Shown here: one piece after another, positions 1 to 7,562 of the stretch
Numbering within the stretch: position 1 is the first letter of the stretch
How the letters are laid out: each line of letters begins with the position of its first letter
Assembly: GCA_902489475.1 (NCBI GenBank)
Contig: CABUAH010000032.1
Span: forward strand, 1 to 20,340
Length of the DNA stretch: 20,340 nt
Direction of reading: 5' to 3'
DNA from: an uncultured Oscillospiraceae bacterium
GTDB lineage: Bacteria; Bacillota; Clostridia; Oscillospirales; Ruminococcaceae
Notes under the pieces: generated by a model
The model's database searches: none
Told to the model about the DNA's origin: nothing
Seen by the model: the letters and a program-made list of their open reading frames with translations, nothing else
Program-made: the position numbers and the translations under genes

Positions 1-123
1 CCTCCGTGGTTTTTGGTGTGTGGTACTTCATTATACCACGTCTGCTATGACTTTTACTATATGTCCTATTTCATTTTACAATGAACCAGAATAACCGATG
101 TACAGAATTTGTAGATTTTTGTC

Positions 124-152
124 TTGACACTCAAAAACTGTAATGTTATAAT
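124..152 (+). promoter_or_regulatory. Sigma-A promoter for lysA-guaA
   Basis: A consensus -35 box TTGACA at 124-129 is separated by 17 bp from a consensus -10 box TATAAT at 147-152. TG at 144-145 gives an extended -10. It lies about 40 bp upstream of the lysA start and is the only promoter I see ahead of lysA and guaA. Confidence 0.85.
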
Positions 153-193
153 AAAATGTGTATTTTTATTTTTATATGAGAGGAAAATGAGAA

Positions 194-1450
194 GTGAAAA
201 AACCGTTTGTAACAAAGGCAAAAATCGAAGAAATTGTAAAGACATACCCGACTCCGTTTCATATTTATGACGAGAAAGGGATAAGAGAAAATGCAAGAAG
301 AGTTAATAAGGCTTTTTCATGGAATAAAGGGTTTAAAGAGTATTTTGCAGTAAAAGCAACTCCAACTCCTAAGATACTGCAAATTTTAAAAGAAGAGGGC
401 TGCGGAGTAGATTGTTCGTCATACACAGAGCTTTTGATGAGCGAGGCTTGCGGATTTAAGGGTGAAGAAATAATGTTCTCGTCAAATGTTACACCTGATG
501 AGGATTATATTTTAGCAAGAAAGCTTGGCGCTAACATAAATCTTGACGACTTTACTCACATAGAGATTCTTGATAAGCTTGTGGGAATTCCTGAAACGAT
601 ATGCTGTAGGTTTAATCCCGGCGGAAATTTTGAGCTTCACAATCAAATTATGGACAATCCGGGCGACGCAAAATACGGATTTACAAAAGAACAGATAATC
701 GAGGGCTTTAAAATTTTAAAGGCTAAGGGCGCTAAGTATTTCGGACTTCATTCATTCTTGGCTTCAAATACAGTTACTAACGCTTATTATCCAAAGCTCG
801 CAAGAATTTTGTTTGAGCTTGCAGTAGAGCTTCAAAGGGAAACGGGAGTTAAATTTAAATTCATAAATCTTTCGGGCGGTGTAGGAATCGCATATAAGCC
901 TGAGGACAAGCCGAATGATATTGAGATAATAGGTGAAGGCGTAAGAAAAGCTTATGAGGAGATTTTAGTTCCGGCAGGAATGGGAGATGTTGCAATTTAT
1001 ACGGAGCTTGGAAGATATATGCTTGCACCGTACGGACATCTTATAGCAAAAGCAACTCACAAAAAGCACATTTACAAAGAGTATATCGGACTTGACGCTT
1101 GTGCGGCAAATCTTATGCGTCCGGCGATTTACGGAGCATATCATCACATAACGGTACTGGGCAAGGAAAATGAACCTTGCGATCATAAATACGATATCAC
1201 AGGAGGACTTTGCGAAAACAACGACAAGTTTGCCATTGACAGAATGCTTCCTGAAATTGATATCGGTGATTATATTTGCATTCACGACACAGGTGCGCAT
1301 GGTTTTTCAATGGGATACAACTATAACGGAAAGCTCAGAAGTGCAGAGCTTCTTTTAAAAGAGGATGGAAGCGTTGAGATGATCAGGCGGGCTGAAACTC
1401 CTGAAGATTATTTTTCAACATTCGACTTTACAGGGCTTTTCAATAAATAA
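194..1450 (+). CDS. lysA: Diaminopimelate decarboxylase (fold type III PLP enzyme)
   Basis: This 418-residue protein should convert meso-diaminopimelate to L-lysine, the last step of lysine synthesis, in the cytosol. The N-terminal alanine-racemase-like barrel has the PLP lysine in YFAVKAT (Lys54), a glycine motif INLSGGVGI and ELGRYM. The C-terminal part has RPAIYGAYHH, the active-site cysteine region GLCENNDKFA and a GAHGFSMGYNYN segment. These are the ordered motifs of LysA. The usual HCHIGS motif reads HSFLASN, which marks a divergent clostridial clade, so a related decarboxylase substrate is not excluded. The start is GTG, chosen because AGAGGAAA lies about 9 nt upstream and no in-frame ATG is better placed. 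guaA follows after 16 nt. Confidence 0.85.
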   Translation: MKKPFVTKAKIEEIVKTYPTPFHIYDEKGIRENARRVNKAFSWNKGFKEYFAVKATPTPKILQILKEEGCGVDCSSYTELLMSEACGFKGEEIMFSSNVTPDEDYILARKLGANINLDDFTHIEILDKLVGIPETICCRFNPGGNFELHNQIMDNPGDAKYGFTKEQIIEGFKILKAKGAKYFGLHSFLASNTVTNAYYPKLARILFELAVELQRETGVKFKFINLSGGVGIAYKPEDKPNDIEIIGEGVRKAYEEILVPAGMGDVAIYTELGRYMLAPYGHLIAKATHKKHIYKEYIGLDACAANLMRPAIYGAYHHITVLGKENEPCDHKYDITGGLCENNDKFAIDRMLPEIDIGDYICIHDTGAHGFSMGYNYNGKLRSAELLLKEDGSVEMIRRAETPEDYFSTFDFTGLFNK

Positions 1451-1466
1451 AATGGAGGGTAAGACT

Positions 1467-3002
1467 TTGTTAAACGAAAAGGTTTTAGTTCTTGATTTCG
1501 GAGGACAGTACAATCAGCTTATCGCAAGACGTGTAAGAGATTTAAGCGTTTACGCAGAGATTAAGCCATACAGTACTCCGCTTGATGAAATCAAGTCGGA
1601 AGGCTACAAAGGAATTATTTTTACCGGGGGACCTAACTCTGTATATGATGAAAGCTCTCCGCATTACCCTGCTGAGATTTTAAAGATAGGAGTTCCTATT
1701 CTCGGAATTTGTTACGGAAGCCAGCTTATTTCTTATATGCTCGGCGGAGAAGTATCTTCATGCAAAAAGAGCGAATACGGTAAAATTAATATAAAAACGC
1801 TTTGTGAGAGTAAGCTTTTTAAAAATGTTCCAGATGAAAGCGTAGTGTGGATGAGCCATACGGATTACATAAGTGCTGTTCCGAATGGTTTTACCGTTAC
1901 AGCGGCGTCGGAGGACTGTCCTTGCGCTGCGATGGAAAATGAAAGTGAAAAAATATATGCGGTTCAGTTCCACCCTGAGGTTACTCACAGTGAATACGGT
2001 AAGGAGATTTTGAAAAACTTTCTTTACGAGGTATGCGAGTGCAAGGGCGACTGGGTAATGGATGATTTTATTGACTCAACGGTTTTAAAACTTCGGGAGA
2101 AAATCGGAGATAAAAAAGTTGTACTGGGTCTTTCGGGAGGAGTCGATTCTTCCGTTGCGGCAGCGTTGTTAAGCCGTGCTGTCGGAAGTCAGCTGACCTG
2201 TGTTTTTGTGGATCAGGGCTTGATGAGAAAGGACGAGGGCGATTTTGTCGAGGAAACATTCACACGTCTTTTTGATATGCGTTTTGTAAGAGTTAACTGC
2301 GGTGATGTTTTCATTGAGAAGTTAAAAGGTATTACTGACCCTGAGGAGAAAAGACGTGTTATCGGCACAGAGTTTTACAATGTTTTCTGGGGAAAAATCA
2401 GAGAAGAAGCTGACGGGGGATTTTTTGCGCAGGGAACAATTTACCCTGACCGCATAGAAAGCGGAAAGGGTGATGCGGATAAAATCAAGACTCACCATAA
2501 TCAGGTGAAAATGCCTGAGGATATTAAATTTGAGGATGTTATCGAGCCGCTCGGCGATCTATTTAAGGATGAGGTAAGGCGAGTTGGAGAAAAGCTTGGA
2601 ATTCCTCATGAGCTTGTTTGGCGTCAGCCGTTCCCCGGACCGGGACTCGGAGTAAGAATACTCGGAGAGATTACTAAAGAAAAGATAAAGGTTTTACAGG
2701 AAGCAGACGCAGTTTTCAGAGATGAAATGAAAAAGAGTGGGGTTGAAGAAAGCCTGAGCCAGTTTTTTGCTGTTTTGCCTGATGTAAGAACGGTTGGAGT
2801 TATGGGCGATCACAGAACATACGATCATCTTATTGCTATCAGGGCGGTAACGACCGATGACTTTATGACTGCCGACTGGGCAAGAATTCCGTTCGATGTT
2901 TTGGCTAGGGTTTCAAACAGACTTACGAATGAGGTTGAGCATGTTAACAGAGTAGTATATGATATAACCTCGAAGCCGCCGGGAACGGTGGAGTGGGAGT
3001 GA
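1467..3002 (+). CDS. guaA: GMP synthase (glutamine-hydrolysing)
   Basis: It converts XMP, ATP and glutamine to GMP. The N-terminal class I glutamine amidotransferase domain has the nucleophile in GICYGSQ (Cys82) and FHPEV (His169, Glu171). The ATP-pyrophosphatase domain has the P-loop LGLSGGVDSS (about 219-229), and the C-terminal dimerisation domain ends TSKPPGTVEWE, the full family length of 511 residues. I chose the TTG start at 1467: GGAGGG at 1454-1459 sits 7 nt before it, whereas the ATG at 1452 overlaps that RBS and has none of its own; the ATG would add five residues. The last codons, GAGTGGGAGTGA, are the integration target of the elements downstream. Insertion leaves the protein complete. 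Confidence 0.96.
   Translation: MLNEKVLVLDFGGQYNQLIARRVRDLSVYAEIKPYSTPLDEIKSEGYKGIIFTGGPNSVYDESSPHYPAEILKIGVPILGICYGSQLISYMLGGEVSSCKKSEYGKINIKTLCESKLFKNVPDESVVWMSHTDYISAVPNGFTVTAASEDCPCAAMENESEKIYAVQFHPEVTHSEYGKEILKNFLYEVCECKGDWVMDDFIDSTVLKLREKIGDKKVVLGLSGGVDSSVAAALLSRAVGSQLTCVFVDQGLMRKDEGDFVEETFTRLFDMRFVRVNCGDVFIEKLKGITDPEEKRRVIGTEFYNVFWGKIREEADGGFFAQGTIYPDRIESGKGDADKIKTHHNQVKMPEDIKFEDVIEPLGDLFKDEVRRVGEKLGIPHELVWRQPFPGPGLGVRILGEITKEKIKVLQEADAVFRDEMKKSGVEESLSQFFAVLPDVRTVGVMGDHRTYDHLIAIRAVTTDDFMTADWARIPFDVLARVSNRLTNEVEHVNRVVYDITSKPPGTVEWE
2991..3002 (+). repeat. Attachment core attL at guaA 3' end
   Basis: GAGTGGGAGTGA encodes Glu-Trp-Glu-stop of GuaA. The same codons with synonymous changes (GAGTGGGAATAA) recur at 13869-13880 and 16969-16980. 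The following sequence, AAAAGCC then TATTT, also aligns with the other two copies. The guaA 3' end is a known target of genomic islands that use tyrosine recombinases. Confidence 0.8.
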
Positions 3003-3060
3003 TTTCATAGGTCACAAAAGCCCTTATTTTAAGCCGTTTTTCAAGGTTAAATGCCCTTCG

Positions 3061-3078
3061 TGGCAACAAAATGGCAAC
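3061..3078 (+). repeat. Left arm-type integrase sites of element A
   Basis: TGGCAAC occurs at 3061-3067 and again at 3072-3078, one helical turn (11 bp) apart. The same pair occurs near the right end at 13750-13767. The position fits arm sites bound by the N-terminal arm-binding domain of the integrase; that binding is inferred. Confidence 0.6.
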
Positions 3079-3101
3079 ATTATTTGAATTATCGTAAGAA
3101 T

Positions 3102-3143
3102 AAAGAGCTATCAGATTTTTGATAAAGTCTGGTAGCTCTTTTT
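3102..3143 (-). terminator. Hairpin terminator after the XRE gene, possibly bidirectional
   Basis: GAGCTATCAGA pairs with TCTGGTAGCTC (one G-T pair) around a 12-nt loop. On the plus strand TTTTT follows, and on the minus strand a shorter T-rich tail. It lies just past the XRE stop and could also stop read-through from guaA. Confidence 0.6.
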
Positions 3144-3158
3144 GCGTTTATATGTAAT

Positions 3159-3611
3159 TTATTTGGTATTGCTTGCAGGATAGTTATAACGCCAATGGTC
3201 GTATTCCTCTTTTGAGATTTCGCCGTTTTTGTATTTCTCTGCTTGTTCTTGCCAAGCGGAAAACATCTCAAACATAGTAAGATAATTTGCACCCATTCCC
3301 TTGTCAAGACGGATACAAAGCTCGTCGTCAAGTTTATCAATGCGAAGTCCGTATAAATCTTCCATTGTGAAAAGAGTGTGCATAACTCCGTTATAGCTTT
3401 CAATGTCGGGAACAGTCAATGCAGCAGTAGATACATCAAAGACCTCTGCAACCTTGCCAATTAAATCGGCTTTCGGAGTTCTTGAGCCGGATTCATATTG
3501 AGCCATACGAATGTCAGCGGTCTTTTCGGGAAAACCGACCTGCATACCGAGATACTTCTGTGTCATACCCTTGAGATTACGAATAAAGCGTATTCTTTCG
3601 CCAATAGCCAT
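3159..3611 (-). CDS. XRE-family transcriptional regulator of element A
   Basis: A 150-residue Cro/C1-type helix-turn-helix protein. The HTH spans about residues 4-65, with IRFIRNLKGMTQKYLGMQVG followed by RMAQYESGSRTPK as recognition helix and turn. The C-terminal half is helical and charged, of unknown role. The start is ATG at 3611, which has AAGGAG upstream on the minus strand. A longer reading from 3776 is excluded because it would begin inside this gene's own promoter. It is divergent from the excisionase/integrase genes, and a palindrome lies between the two promoters. This is the classic place for a repressor that holds the element integrated, but the direction of control is inferred. 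Confidence 0.85.
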   Translation of the reverse strand: MAIGERIRFIRNLKGMTQKYLGMQVGFPEKTADIRMAQYESGSRTPKADLIGKVAEVFDVSTAALTVPDIESYNGVMHTLFTMEDLYGLRIDKLDDELCIRLDKGMGANYLTMFEMFSAWQEQAEKYKNGEISKEEYDHWRYNYPASNTK

Positions 3612-3746
3612 AGTTTTTTGCTCCTTTTTATGTACTGTAACCGCATTATAAGAACCTGTCAAGCATCGGGTGGTATTTTCGGCGAAAATCTCCACCCTTG
3701 CCTGATTGACAGAACCTTGAAATGGGTGCAATTTCATTGTGCGCCC

Positions 3747-3776
3747 ATTATAACACAGATAGTATAGATATGTCAA
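3747..3776 (-). promoter_or_regulatory. Promoter of the XRE regulator
   Basis: Read on the minus strand, TTGACA (3771-3776) and TATAAT (3747-3752) are separated by 18 bp. Both are full consensus boxes, about 135 bp upstream of the ATG at 3611, so the transcript has a long leader. Confidence 0.75.
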
Positions 3777-3789
3777 GACAACTAAAACG

Positions 3790-3806
3790 AAAAAGTTAAA
3801 CTTTTT
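3790..3806. promoter_or_regulatory. 17-bp perfect palindrome, candidate operator
   Basis: AAAAAGTT-A-AACTTTTT is a perfect inverted repeat placed between the divergent promoters, 13 bp before the plus-strand -35 box. The position suits an operator for the adjacent XRE regulator. Binding is inferred, and A/T richness makes chance palindromes more likely. Confidence 0.45.
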
Positions 3807-3818
3807 ATCAAAAAAGAC

Positions 3819-3847
3819 TTGACTTAACTGTATTGCGTTAGTATAAT
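3819..3847 (+). promoter_or_regulatory. Promoter of the excisionase-integrase-mob operon
   Basis: TTGACT at 3819-3824, a 17-bp spacer and TATAAT at 3842-3847. It drives the rightward genes after a leader of about 180 nt that holds several very short ORFs. Confidence 0.8.
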
Positions 3848-3923
3848 AAGAATACGGACTTAAACAAATTCCGTAAAGTTAAAATTAAATGACCGTCTGA
3901 TTGGGATATGACTTTGCGATGAT

Positions 3924-3989
3924 ATGAGCGAAGCAACGCCGCTGAAGTGGGGGCAGGAACGACAATCGGGTAGAACGGCAAAACAATGA
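3924..3989 (+). other. Possible 21-codon leader ORF upstream of the excisionase gene
   Basis: ATG at 3924 opens a frame reading MSEATPLKWGQERQSGRTAK then Gln and stop at 3987-3989. It lies in the leader between the promoter and the HTH gene. Two even shorter frames (ATG 3889, ATG 3908) precede it. No good Shine-Dalgarno sequence is seen, so it may be part of a structured RNA rather than translated. Confidence 0.25.
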
Positions 3990-4031
3990 TTATTTCTAAT
4001 TACTAACCGAAAAGGAAAGGAGGAATGCACA

Positions 4032-4229
4032 ATGACAGATACAACCTTTATGCGAGTAGAAGATGTCGCAAAGGAATTGGGCATATCAAAGTCTTATGCC
4101 TACAAAATTGTTCAAAAGCTCAATAAAGAGTTAAAGGAACAAGGCTTTATCATCATTGCAGGTCGTGTGAACAAGCAATATTTCTTGGAACGAGCCTGCT
4201 ATGGCACAAATAAAAAAGAAAGGAATTAA
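4032..4229 (+). CDS. Excisionase-like helix-turn-helix protein
   Basis: A 65-residue protein of the HTH_17/excisionase type. It reads MRVEDVAKELGISKSYAYKI near the N terminus, a winged-HTH recognition segment, and ends in a basic tail. It probably acts as a recombination directionality factor that bends DNA at the attachment sites and favours excision. AAAGGAGG lies 8 nt before the ATG. It ends 5 nt before the integrase start, so the two are co-transcribed and likely co-regulated by the divergent XRE protein. The family also includes small transcription factors, so the excisionase role rests mainly on position. Confidence 0.75.
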   Translation: MTDTTFMRVEDVAKELGISKSYAYKIVQKLNKELKEQGFIIIAGRVNKQYFLERACYGTNKKERN

Positions 4230-4234
4230 GGCAA

Positions 4235-5770
4235 ATGGCAGTTTATAAAGAAGAAAAAACAAACACTTGGCGAGTAATATACCGCTATACCGATTGGAAC
4301 GGTGAACGCAAGCAATCGCAAAAGCGTGGCTTTGCTACAAAGCGTGAAGCTCAAGCGTGGGAGCGTGAGCAACTATCCAAATTAGGCAACGATTTAGATA
4401 TGACCTTTAAGAGCTTTGTCGAGCATTATACCGAAGATATGAAAACCCGTATCAAAGAAAACACTTGGCAAACCAAAGAGCATATTATCAGAAGCAAGCT
4501 GCTCCCTTATTTCGGGAAGCTGAAAATGTGTAATATTACCGCACAACAAATCATTACTTGGCAAAATACACTAATAAACGAAAAAGACAAAAACGGCAAG
4601 GGTTATTCGCCGGTATATCTAAAAACCATAAATAATCAGCTATCTGCAATTTTTAATCACGCACAAAAGTATTACAACTTGCGTGAAAATCCTTGCAAGA
4701 AAGCAGGTAGTATGGGCAAAAAGAAAAACCGTGAAATGCTGTTTTGGACTAAAGACGAATATCTCAAATTTTCAGAAGCAATTATGGATAAACCGATTTC
4801 CTATTACGCTTTTGAAATGCTTTATTGGTGTGGTATCCGTGAGGGCGAATTGTTGGCTCTTACCCCTGCCGATTTCGATTTTGATAAAGGCACAGTTAAA
4901 ATCAACAAGTCTTATCAGCGTATCGGAGGCAGAGATGTTATTACTACACCGAAAACCGAAAAGAGCAACCGAGTAATAAATATGCCGGAGTTCTTATGTC
5001 AGGAAATGAAAGATTATCAGAAGCACCTATATGATGTAGGTTTTGAAGATAGAATTTTCCCTCTTACCAAAAGTTATCTGCACAGAGAAATGGATAGAGG
5101 TTCGGCTGTAGCAGGCGTGAAGCGTATCCGCATTCACGATTTAAGGCATAGCCATATAAGTTTGCTAATTGATATGGGATTTTCGGCAATAGCAATCGCT
5201 GACCGAGTAGGACACGAAAGTATTGATATAACTTATAACTATGCACACCTTTTTTCCGTCAAAACAGGCAGAAATGGCAAGCAAGCTAAATTTGGAAAGG
5301 AGCTAATTATGTCGGCTAAAAATTTAGATAAACACAAACGATTTCGCAGTATCACAGTAGGATTTCGGGTATCACCCGAAGAACAAGAGGAACTGAATAG
5401 AGCTGTTGCCCTTTCAGGACTGACAAAGCAAGAATATTGCTATCAAAGATGTATGGAGCGTGATGTGGTGGTAGAAGCCAATCCACGAGTATATAAGGCT
5501 CTGAAAACGCAAATGATTTTTATTTTATCAGAACTTCAGCGATTATCGGTTGGCGATAGCGTAACCCCCGAACTCCTTGATACTCTTAACCTTATTGCTG
5601 TAACAATGGAAGAAATGAAAGGAGATGTTGCTAGGGTGCTGTGTCAAAAACACCGTCACCATCGACACACACCGTCACGGATAAAGTTTAGCGGAGTGTG
5701 CAGAGAGTGCCTTTTCAAAGGCGGCTCTTTGGTCTCGCCTGTCGGCTCGGTCGGTGCTTCTGCCGACTAA
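4235..5770 (+). CDS. int: Tyrosine integrase, fused by a frameshift to the MobC-like protein
   Basis: A phage/Tn916-type site-specific recombinase for insertion into guaA. Residues about 1-47 form an arm-DNA-binding domain (WRVIYRYTDWNGERKQ), about 55-150 a SAM-like core-binding domain, and about 170-340 the catalytic domain. Catalytic residues are visible: Arg202 (CGIREGE), His301 and Arg304 (HDLRH), His327 (GHES) and Tyr336 (NYAHL). The normal family ending is broken. A run of six T at 5250-5255 shifts the frame, and the reading continues through the next gene to give 511 residues. With five T the protein would end ...FPSKQAEMASKLNLERS at TAA 5304-5306, about 356 residues. All catalytic residues precede the shift, so activity may survive. 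The extra T may be a real mutation or a sequencing error. Confidence 0.88.
   Translation: MAVYKEEKTNTWRVIYRYTDWNGERKQSQKRGFATKREAQAWEREQLSKLGNDLDMTFKSFVEHYTEDMKTRIKENTWQTKEHIIRSKLLPYFGKLKMCNITAQQIITWQNTLINEKDKNGKGYSPVYLKTINNQLSAIFNHAQKYYNLRENPCKKAGSMGKKKNREMLFWTKDEYLKFSEAIMDKPISYYAFEMLYWCGIREGELLALTPADFDFDKGTVKINKSYQRIGGRDVITTPKTEKSNRVINMPEFLCQEMKDYQKHLYDVGFEDRIFPLTKSYLHREMDRGSAVAGVKRIRIHDLRHSHISLLIDMGFSAIAIADRVGHESIDITYNYAHLFSVKTGRNGKQAKFGKELIMSAKNLDKHKRFRSITVGFRVSPEEQEELNRAVALSGLTKQEYCYQRCMERDVVVEANPRVYKALKTQMIFILSELQRLSVGDSVTPELLDTLNLIAVTMEEMKGDVARVLCQKHRHHRHTPSRIKFSGVCRECLFKGGSLVSPVGSVGASAD
5309..5770 (+). CDS. MobC-like relaxosome accessory protein
   Basis: This looks like a separate gene: GAAAGGAG at 5295-5302 stands 6 nt before the ATG at 5309. 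The product (153 residues) begins MSAKNLDKHKRFRSITVGFR, followed by VSPEEQEELNRAVALSGLTK, the ribbon-helix-helix-like start typical of clostridial mobilisation proteins that bind oriT beside a relaxase. The last 45 residues, rich in His/Arg then Gly/Ser, look unlike protein. They coincide with GC-rich DNA that I take as the start of the oriT region, so the authentic protein may effectively end near residue 107. At present its frame is open to the upstream integrase because of the T-run frameshift. Confidence 0.7.
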   Translation: MSAKNLDKHKRFRSITVGFRVSPEEQEELNRAVALSGLTKQEYCYQRCMERDVVVEANPRVYKALKTQMIFILSELQRLSVGDSVTPELLDTLNLIAVTMEEMKGDVARVLCQKHRHHRHTPSRIKFSGVCRECLFKGGSLVSPVGSVGASAD

Positions 5771-5926
5771 TGCCGGCAGAGGTTGCCACCGGCAACCCGC
5801 ACCCTTCGGAGAACGCAAAACCTGCTCGCAGGTTGCATTTTTGATAGCCCTGCTGTCAAAAGTGCTTTTGCGTTACTTTTGACAAAAGTAACAAAACCAA
5901 AGGAAGCAATTAATTAAGAGAAAGAA
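5640..5926 (+). other. Candidate oriT region, hairpin-rich
   Basis: Between mobC and the relaxase gene lie three perfect inverted repeats: GGTTGCC-ACC-GGCAACC (5781-5797), AACCTGC-TC-GCAGGTT (5819-5834) and GTTACTTTTG-A-CAAAAGTAAC (5872-5892). The stretch is more GC-rich than its flanks. Relaxases of the MobV family usually have their nick site just upstream of their own gene. I cannot identify the nick base. Confidence 0.45.
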
Positions 5927-7102
5927 GTGATTTTATTGAAAAGAACGATAAGTATATCTATGGGAAAGGGCGTTATAAATCACAACATCCGTGCCTATAA
6001 AACGGACAATGTTGACGGAGAACGCACCCACCGAAATATATCTTACTGTAACGAAAGTATAAGGAAAGTGTATCACGAATTATTCGATGAAGCACTCAAA
6101 AAATACAACGCAAAGCAGACAAGAAAAGACCGTATAATCAAAAATTATTACAAGCATATCTGTGGCTCTAACCAAGAAAAGCCGTTTTACGAAGCGGTTG
6201 TGCAGGTCGGAAACAAAGAGGATATGAGTGCAATCAGCGACAATGCCGAACTCTCAAAGCAGATAATGGATGAATATTTTAGTGGCTTTAAGGAACGCAA
6301 TCCACACCTTCGAGTGTTCTCTGCTCACTTGCATTTGGATGAAGCAAAACCCCATTTGCATATAGATTTTGTTCCCTTTACCACCGGAAGCAAGCGTGGA
6401 CTTGAAACGAGAGTGTCGCTCAAGCAAGCGTTAGCTGCACAAGGCTTTAAGGGCGGAAGTCGTGGGGATACCGAATGGAATCAGTGGGTAGAGTCGGAAA
6501 AATTGGTGCTTGCAAAGGTTATGGAACGGCACGGAGTTGAGTGGGAACAGCTCGGCACACACAACGAACACCTATCCGTTCTTGACTTCAAAAAGCAGGA
6601 ACGAGTGAAAGAAATCGAACAGTTAGAAAGCAAACTTGCCGATAAAAAAGACGAGTTCAAGAGCGTTGAAAATCGTATCCGAAACTACAATAAAGGCACT
6701 CAAGCCATTGCAGAATTGGAACAAAGAATTGAAACCGATAGCGAATATCAGCTACCCGAACCGCAAGGTTTAATGTCTGCAAAATCCTACAAGCAGAAGT
6801 TTGTTGAGCCACTCATAAAGAAATTTAAGGCGGTAATTAGGCAAGTATTTGTTCAATATTTTCAAGCAAAAGATGATTACTATCGCCTGAATACCAACAA
6901 CGGAAACCTTTATCGAGAGAACGAAAGACTCACAAAAAAGAATGAAATTCTTGTAGGCGAGAATGAAAATCTGCGTGCAGAGGTCAAGGATTATAAACTG
7001 CTCCGTAAGGTTTTAGGCAGTAAACAAATCGACAGCTTGTTAGAGCAAGCAAGGTCTAACCAGCGTGAAAAACGCTTTAGAAATACAAAATATGAAAGGT
7101 AG
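5927..7102 (+). CDS. MobV (Pre/Mob) family relaxase
   Basis: A 391-residue relaxase expected to nick oriT and lead the strand into a recipient with a helper's conjugation machine. Motif I is seen as NHNIRAYKTDNVDGERTHRN (about 18-37). The metal-binding motif is HLHLDEAKPHLHIDFVP (134-150), with His136, Asp138, Glu139, His143 and His145, as in Pre/Mob and Tn4451 TnpZ proteins. From about 205 onward the protein is coiled coil, highly charged, ending in a basic tail. The GTG start at 5927 is the longest option. TTG at 5936 is a real alternative, since the purine-rich GAAAGAAG stands about 9 nt before it. The gene follows the candidate oriT and precedes tnpV by 9 nt. Confidence 0.88.
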   Translation: MILLKRTISISMGKGVINHNIRAYKTDNVDGERTHRNISYCNESIRKVYHELFDEALKKYNAKQTRKDRIIKNYYKHICGSNQEKPFYEAVVQVGNKEDMSAISDNAELSKQIMDEYFSGFKERNPHLRVFSAHLHLDEAKPHLHIDFVPFTTGSKRGLETRVSLKQALAAQGFKGGSRGDTEWNQWVESEKLVLAKVMERHGVEWEQLGTHNEHLSVLDFKKQERVKEIEQLESKLADKKDEFKSVENRIRNYNKGTQAIAELEQRIETDSEYQLPEPQGLMSAKSYKQKFVEPLIKKFKAVIRQVFVQYFQAKDDYYRLNTNNGNLYRENERLTKKNEILVGENENLRAEVKDYKLLRKVLGSKQIDSLLEQARSNQREKRFRNTKYER

Positions 7103-7111
7103 GAACACGCA

Positions 7112-7489
7112 ATGAAAAACAGAATTTACGATGAAAAGAACGGTCTTTGGTACGAAAAGCAAGGCGATTATTATATCCCCTGTCTATCACTACCCGAAGG
7201 AGAAAACGAACCAATCGGTGTATGGGGACAGCGACATTTACGCTACCTTAAGCAACACCGAAAGGTGCTTTACACAAGTCTTTTGACAAGTGGAAAGCTA
7301 AACAGCCACCTTGCCGAAATCAATAAGCAGGCAGAGGAACTTTATTTTCGGTTGGTAAAACAATTTGCCGAAAGCGAGGGCGTAACCGAGCAGTTAAAAG
7401 CAGACAATCCTATGGAATGGGTTGGAAGAATGGGAAATATTGAAAGTCGTTGTAGAGAGATAGTCAACATAGAGGTGGTATTTATATGA
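7112..7489 (+). CDS. tnpV: TnpV-family transposon protein
   Basis: A 125-residue protein of the TnpV family, named from Tn4451-type elements and widespread in clostridial mobile DNA; its role is not established. It has an N-terminal part beginning KNRIYDEKNGLWYEKQGDYY, then helices LLTSGKLNSHLAEINKQAEE and EGVTEQLKADNPMEWVGRM. AGGTAGGA lies before the ATG and the gap to the relaxase is 9 nt, so it ends the mobilisation operon. A hairpin follows at 7527. A broken homologue at 13956-14177 aligns over the last 70 residues, which links elements A and B. Confidence 0.8.
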   Translation: MKNRIYDEKNGLWYEKQGDYYIPCLSLPEGENEPIGVWGQRHLRYLKQHRKVLYTSLLTSGKLNSHLAEINKQAEELYFRLVKQFAESEGVTEQLKADNPMEWVGRMGNIESRCREIVNIEVVFI

Positions 7490-7526
7490 GAATACCGAAA
7501 TATAATATTTACTTGTAAAACAGCAA

Positions 7527-7557
7527 ACGCCGACAAGGACAAAATCTCTGTCGGCGT
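7527..7557. terminator. Bidirectional terminator between tnpV and the KilA-N gene
   Basis: ACGCCGACA (7527-7535) pairs perfectly with TGTCGGCGT (7549-7557) around a 13-nt loop between two converging genes. T-rich sequence follows on both strands, though neither side has a clean T run. Confidence 0.55.
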
Positions 7558-7562
7558 AAATT

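Noticed and set aside
20..39. Hairpin GTGGTA...TACCAC as a terminator at the window start
   Set aside because: The stem is only six base pairs and no T run follows; the upstream gene is outside the window.
3612..3776. An N-terminal extension of the XRE regulator to 205 residues
   Set aside because: The extension would begin within the -35 box of the gene's own promoter, while ATG 3611 has a good RBS and starts the HTH domain properly.
4235..5770. A natural two-domain integrase-MobC fusion protein
   Set aside because: The sequence of the joint is explained by one extra T. Removing it gives the expected integrase end and a separate mobC with its own RBS.
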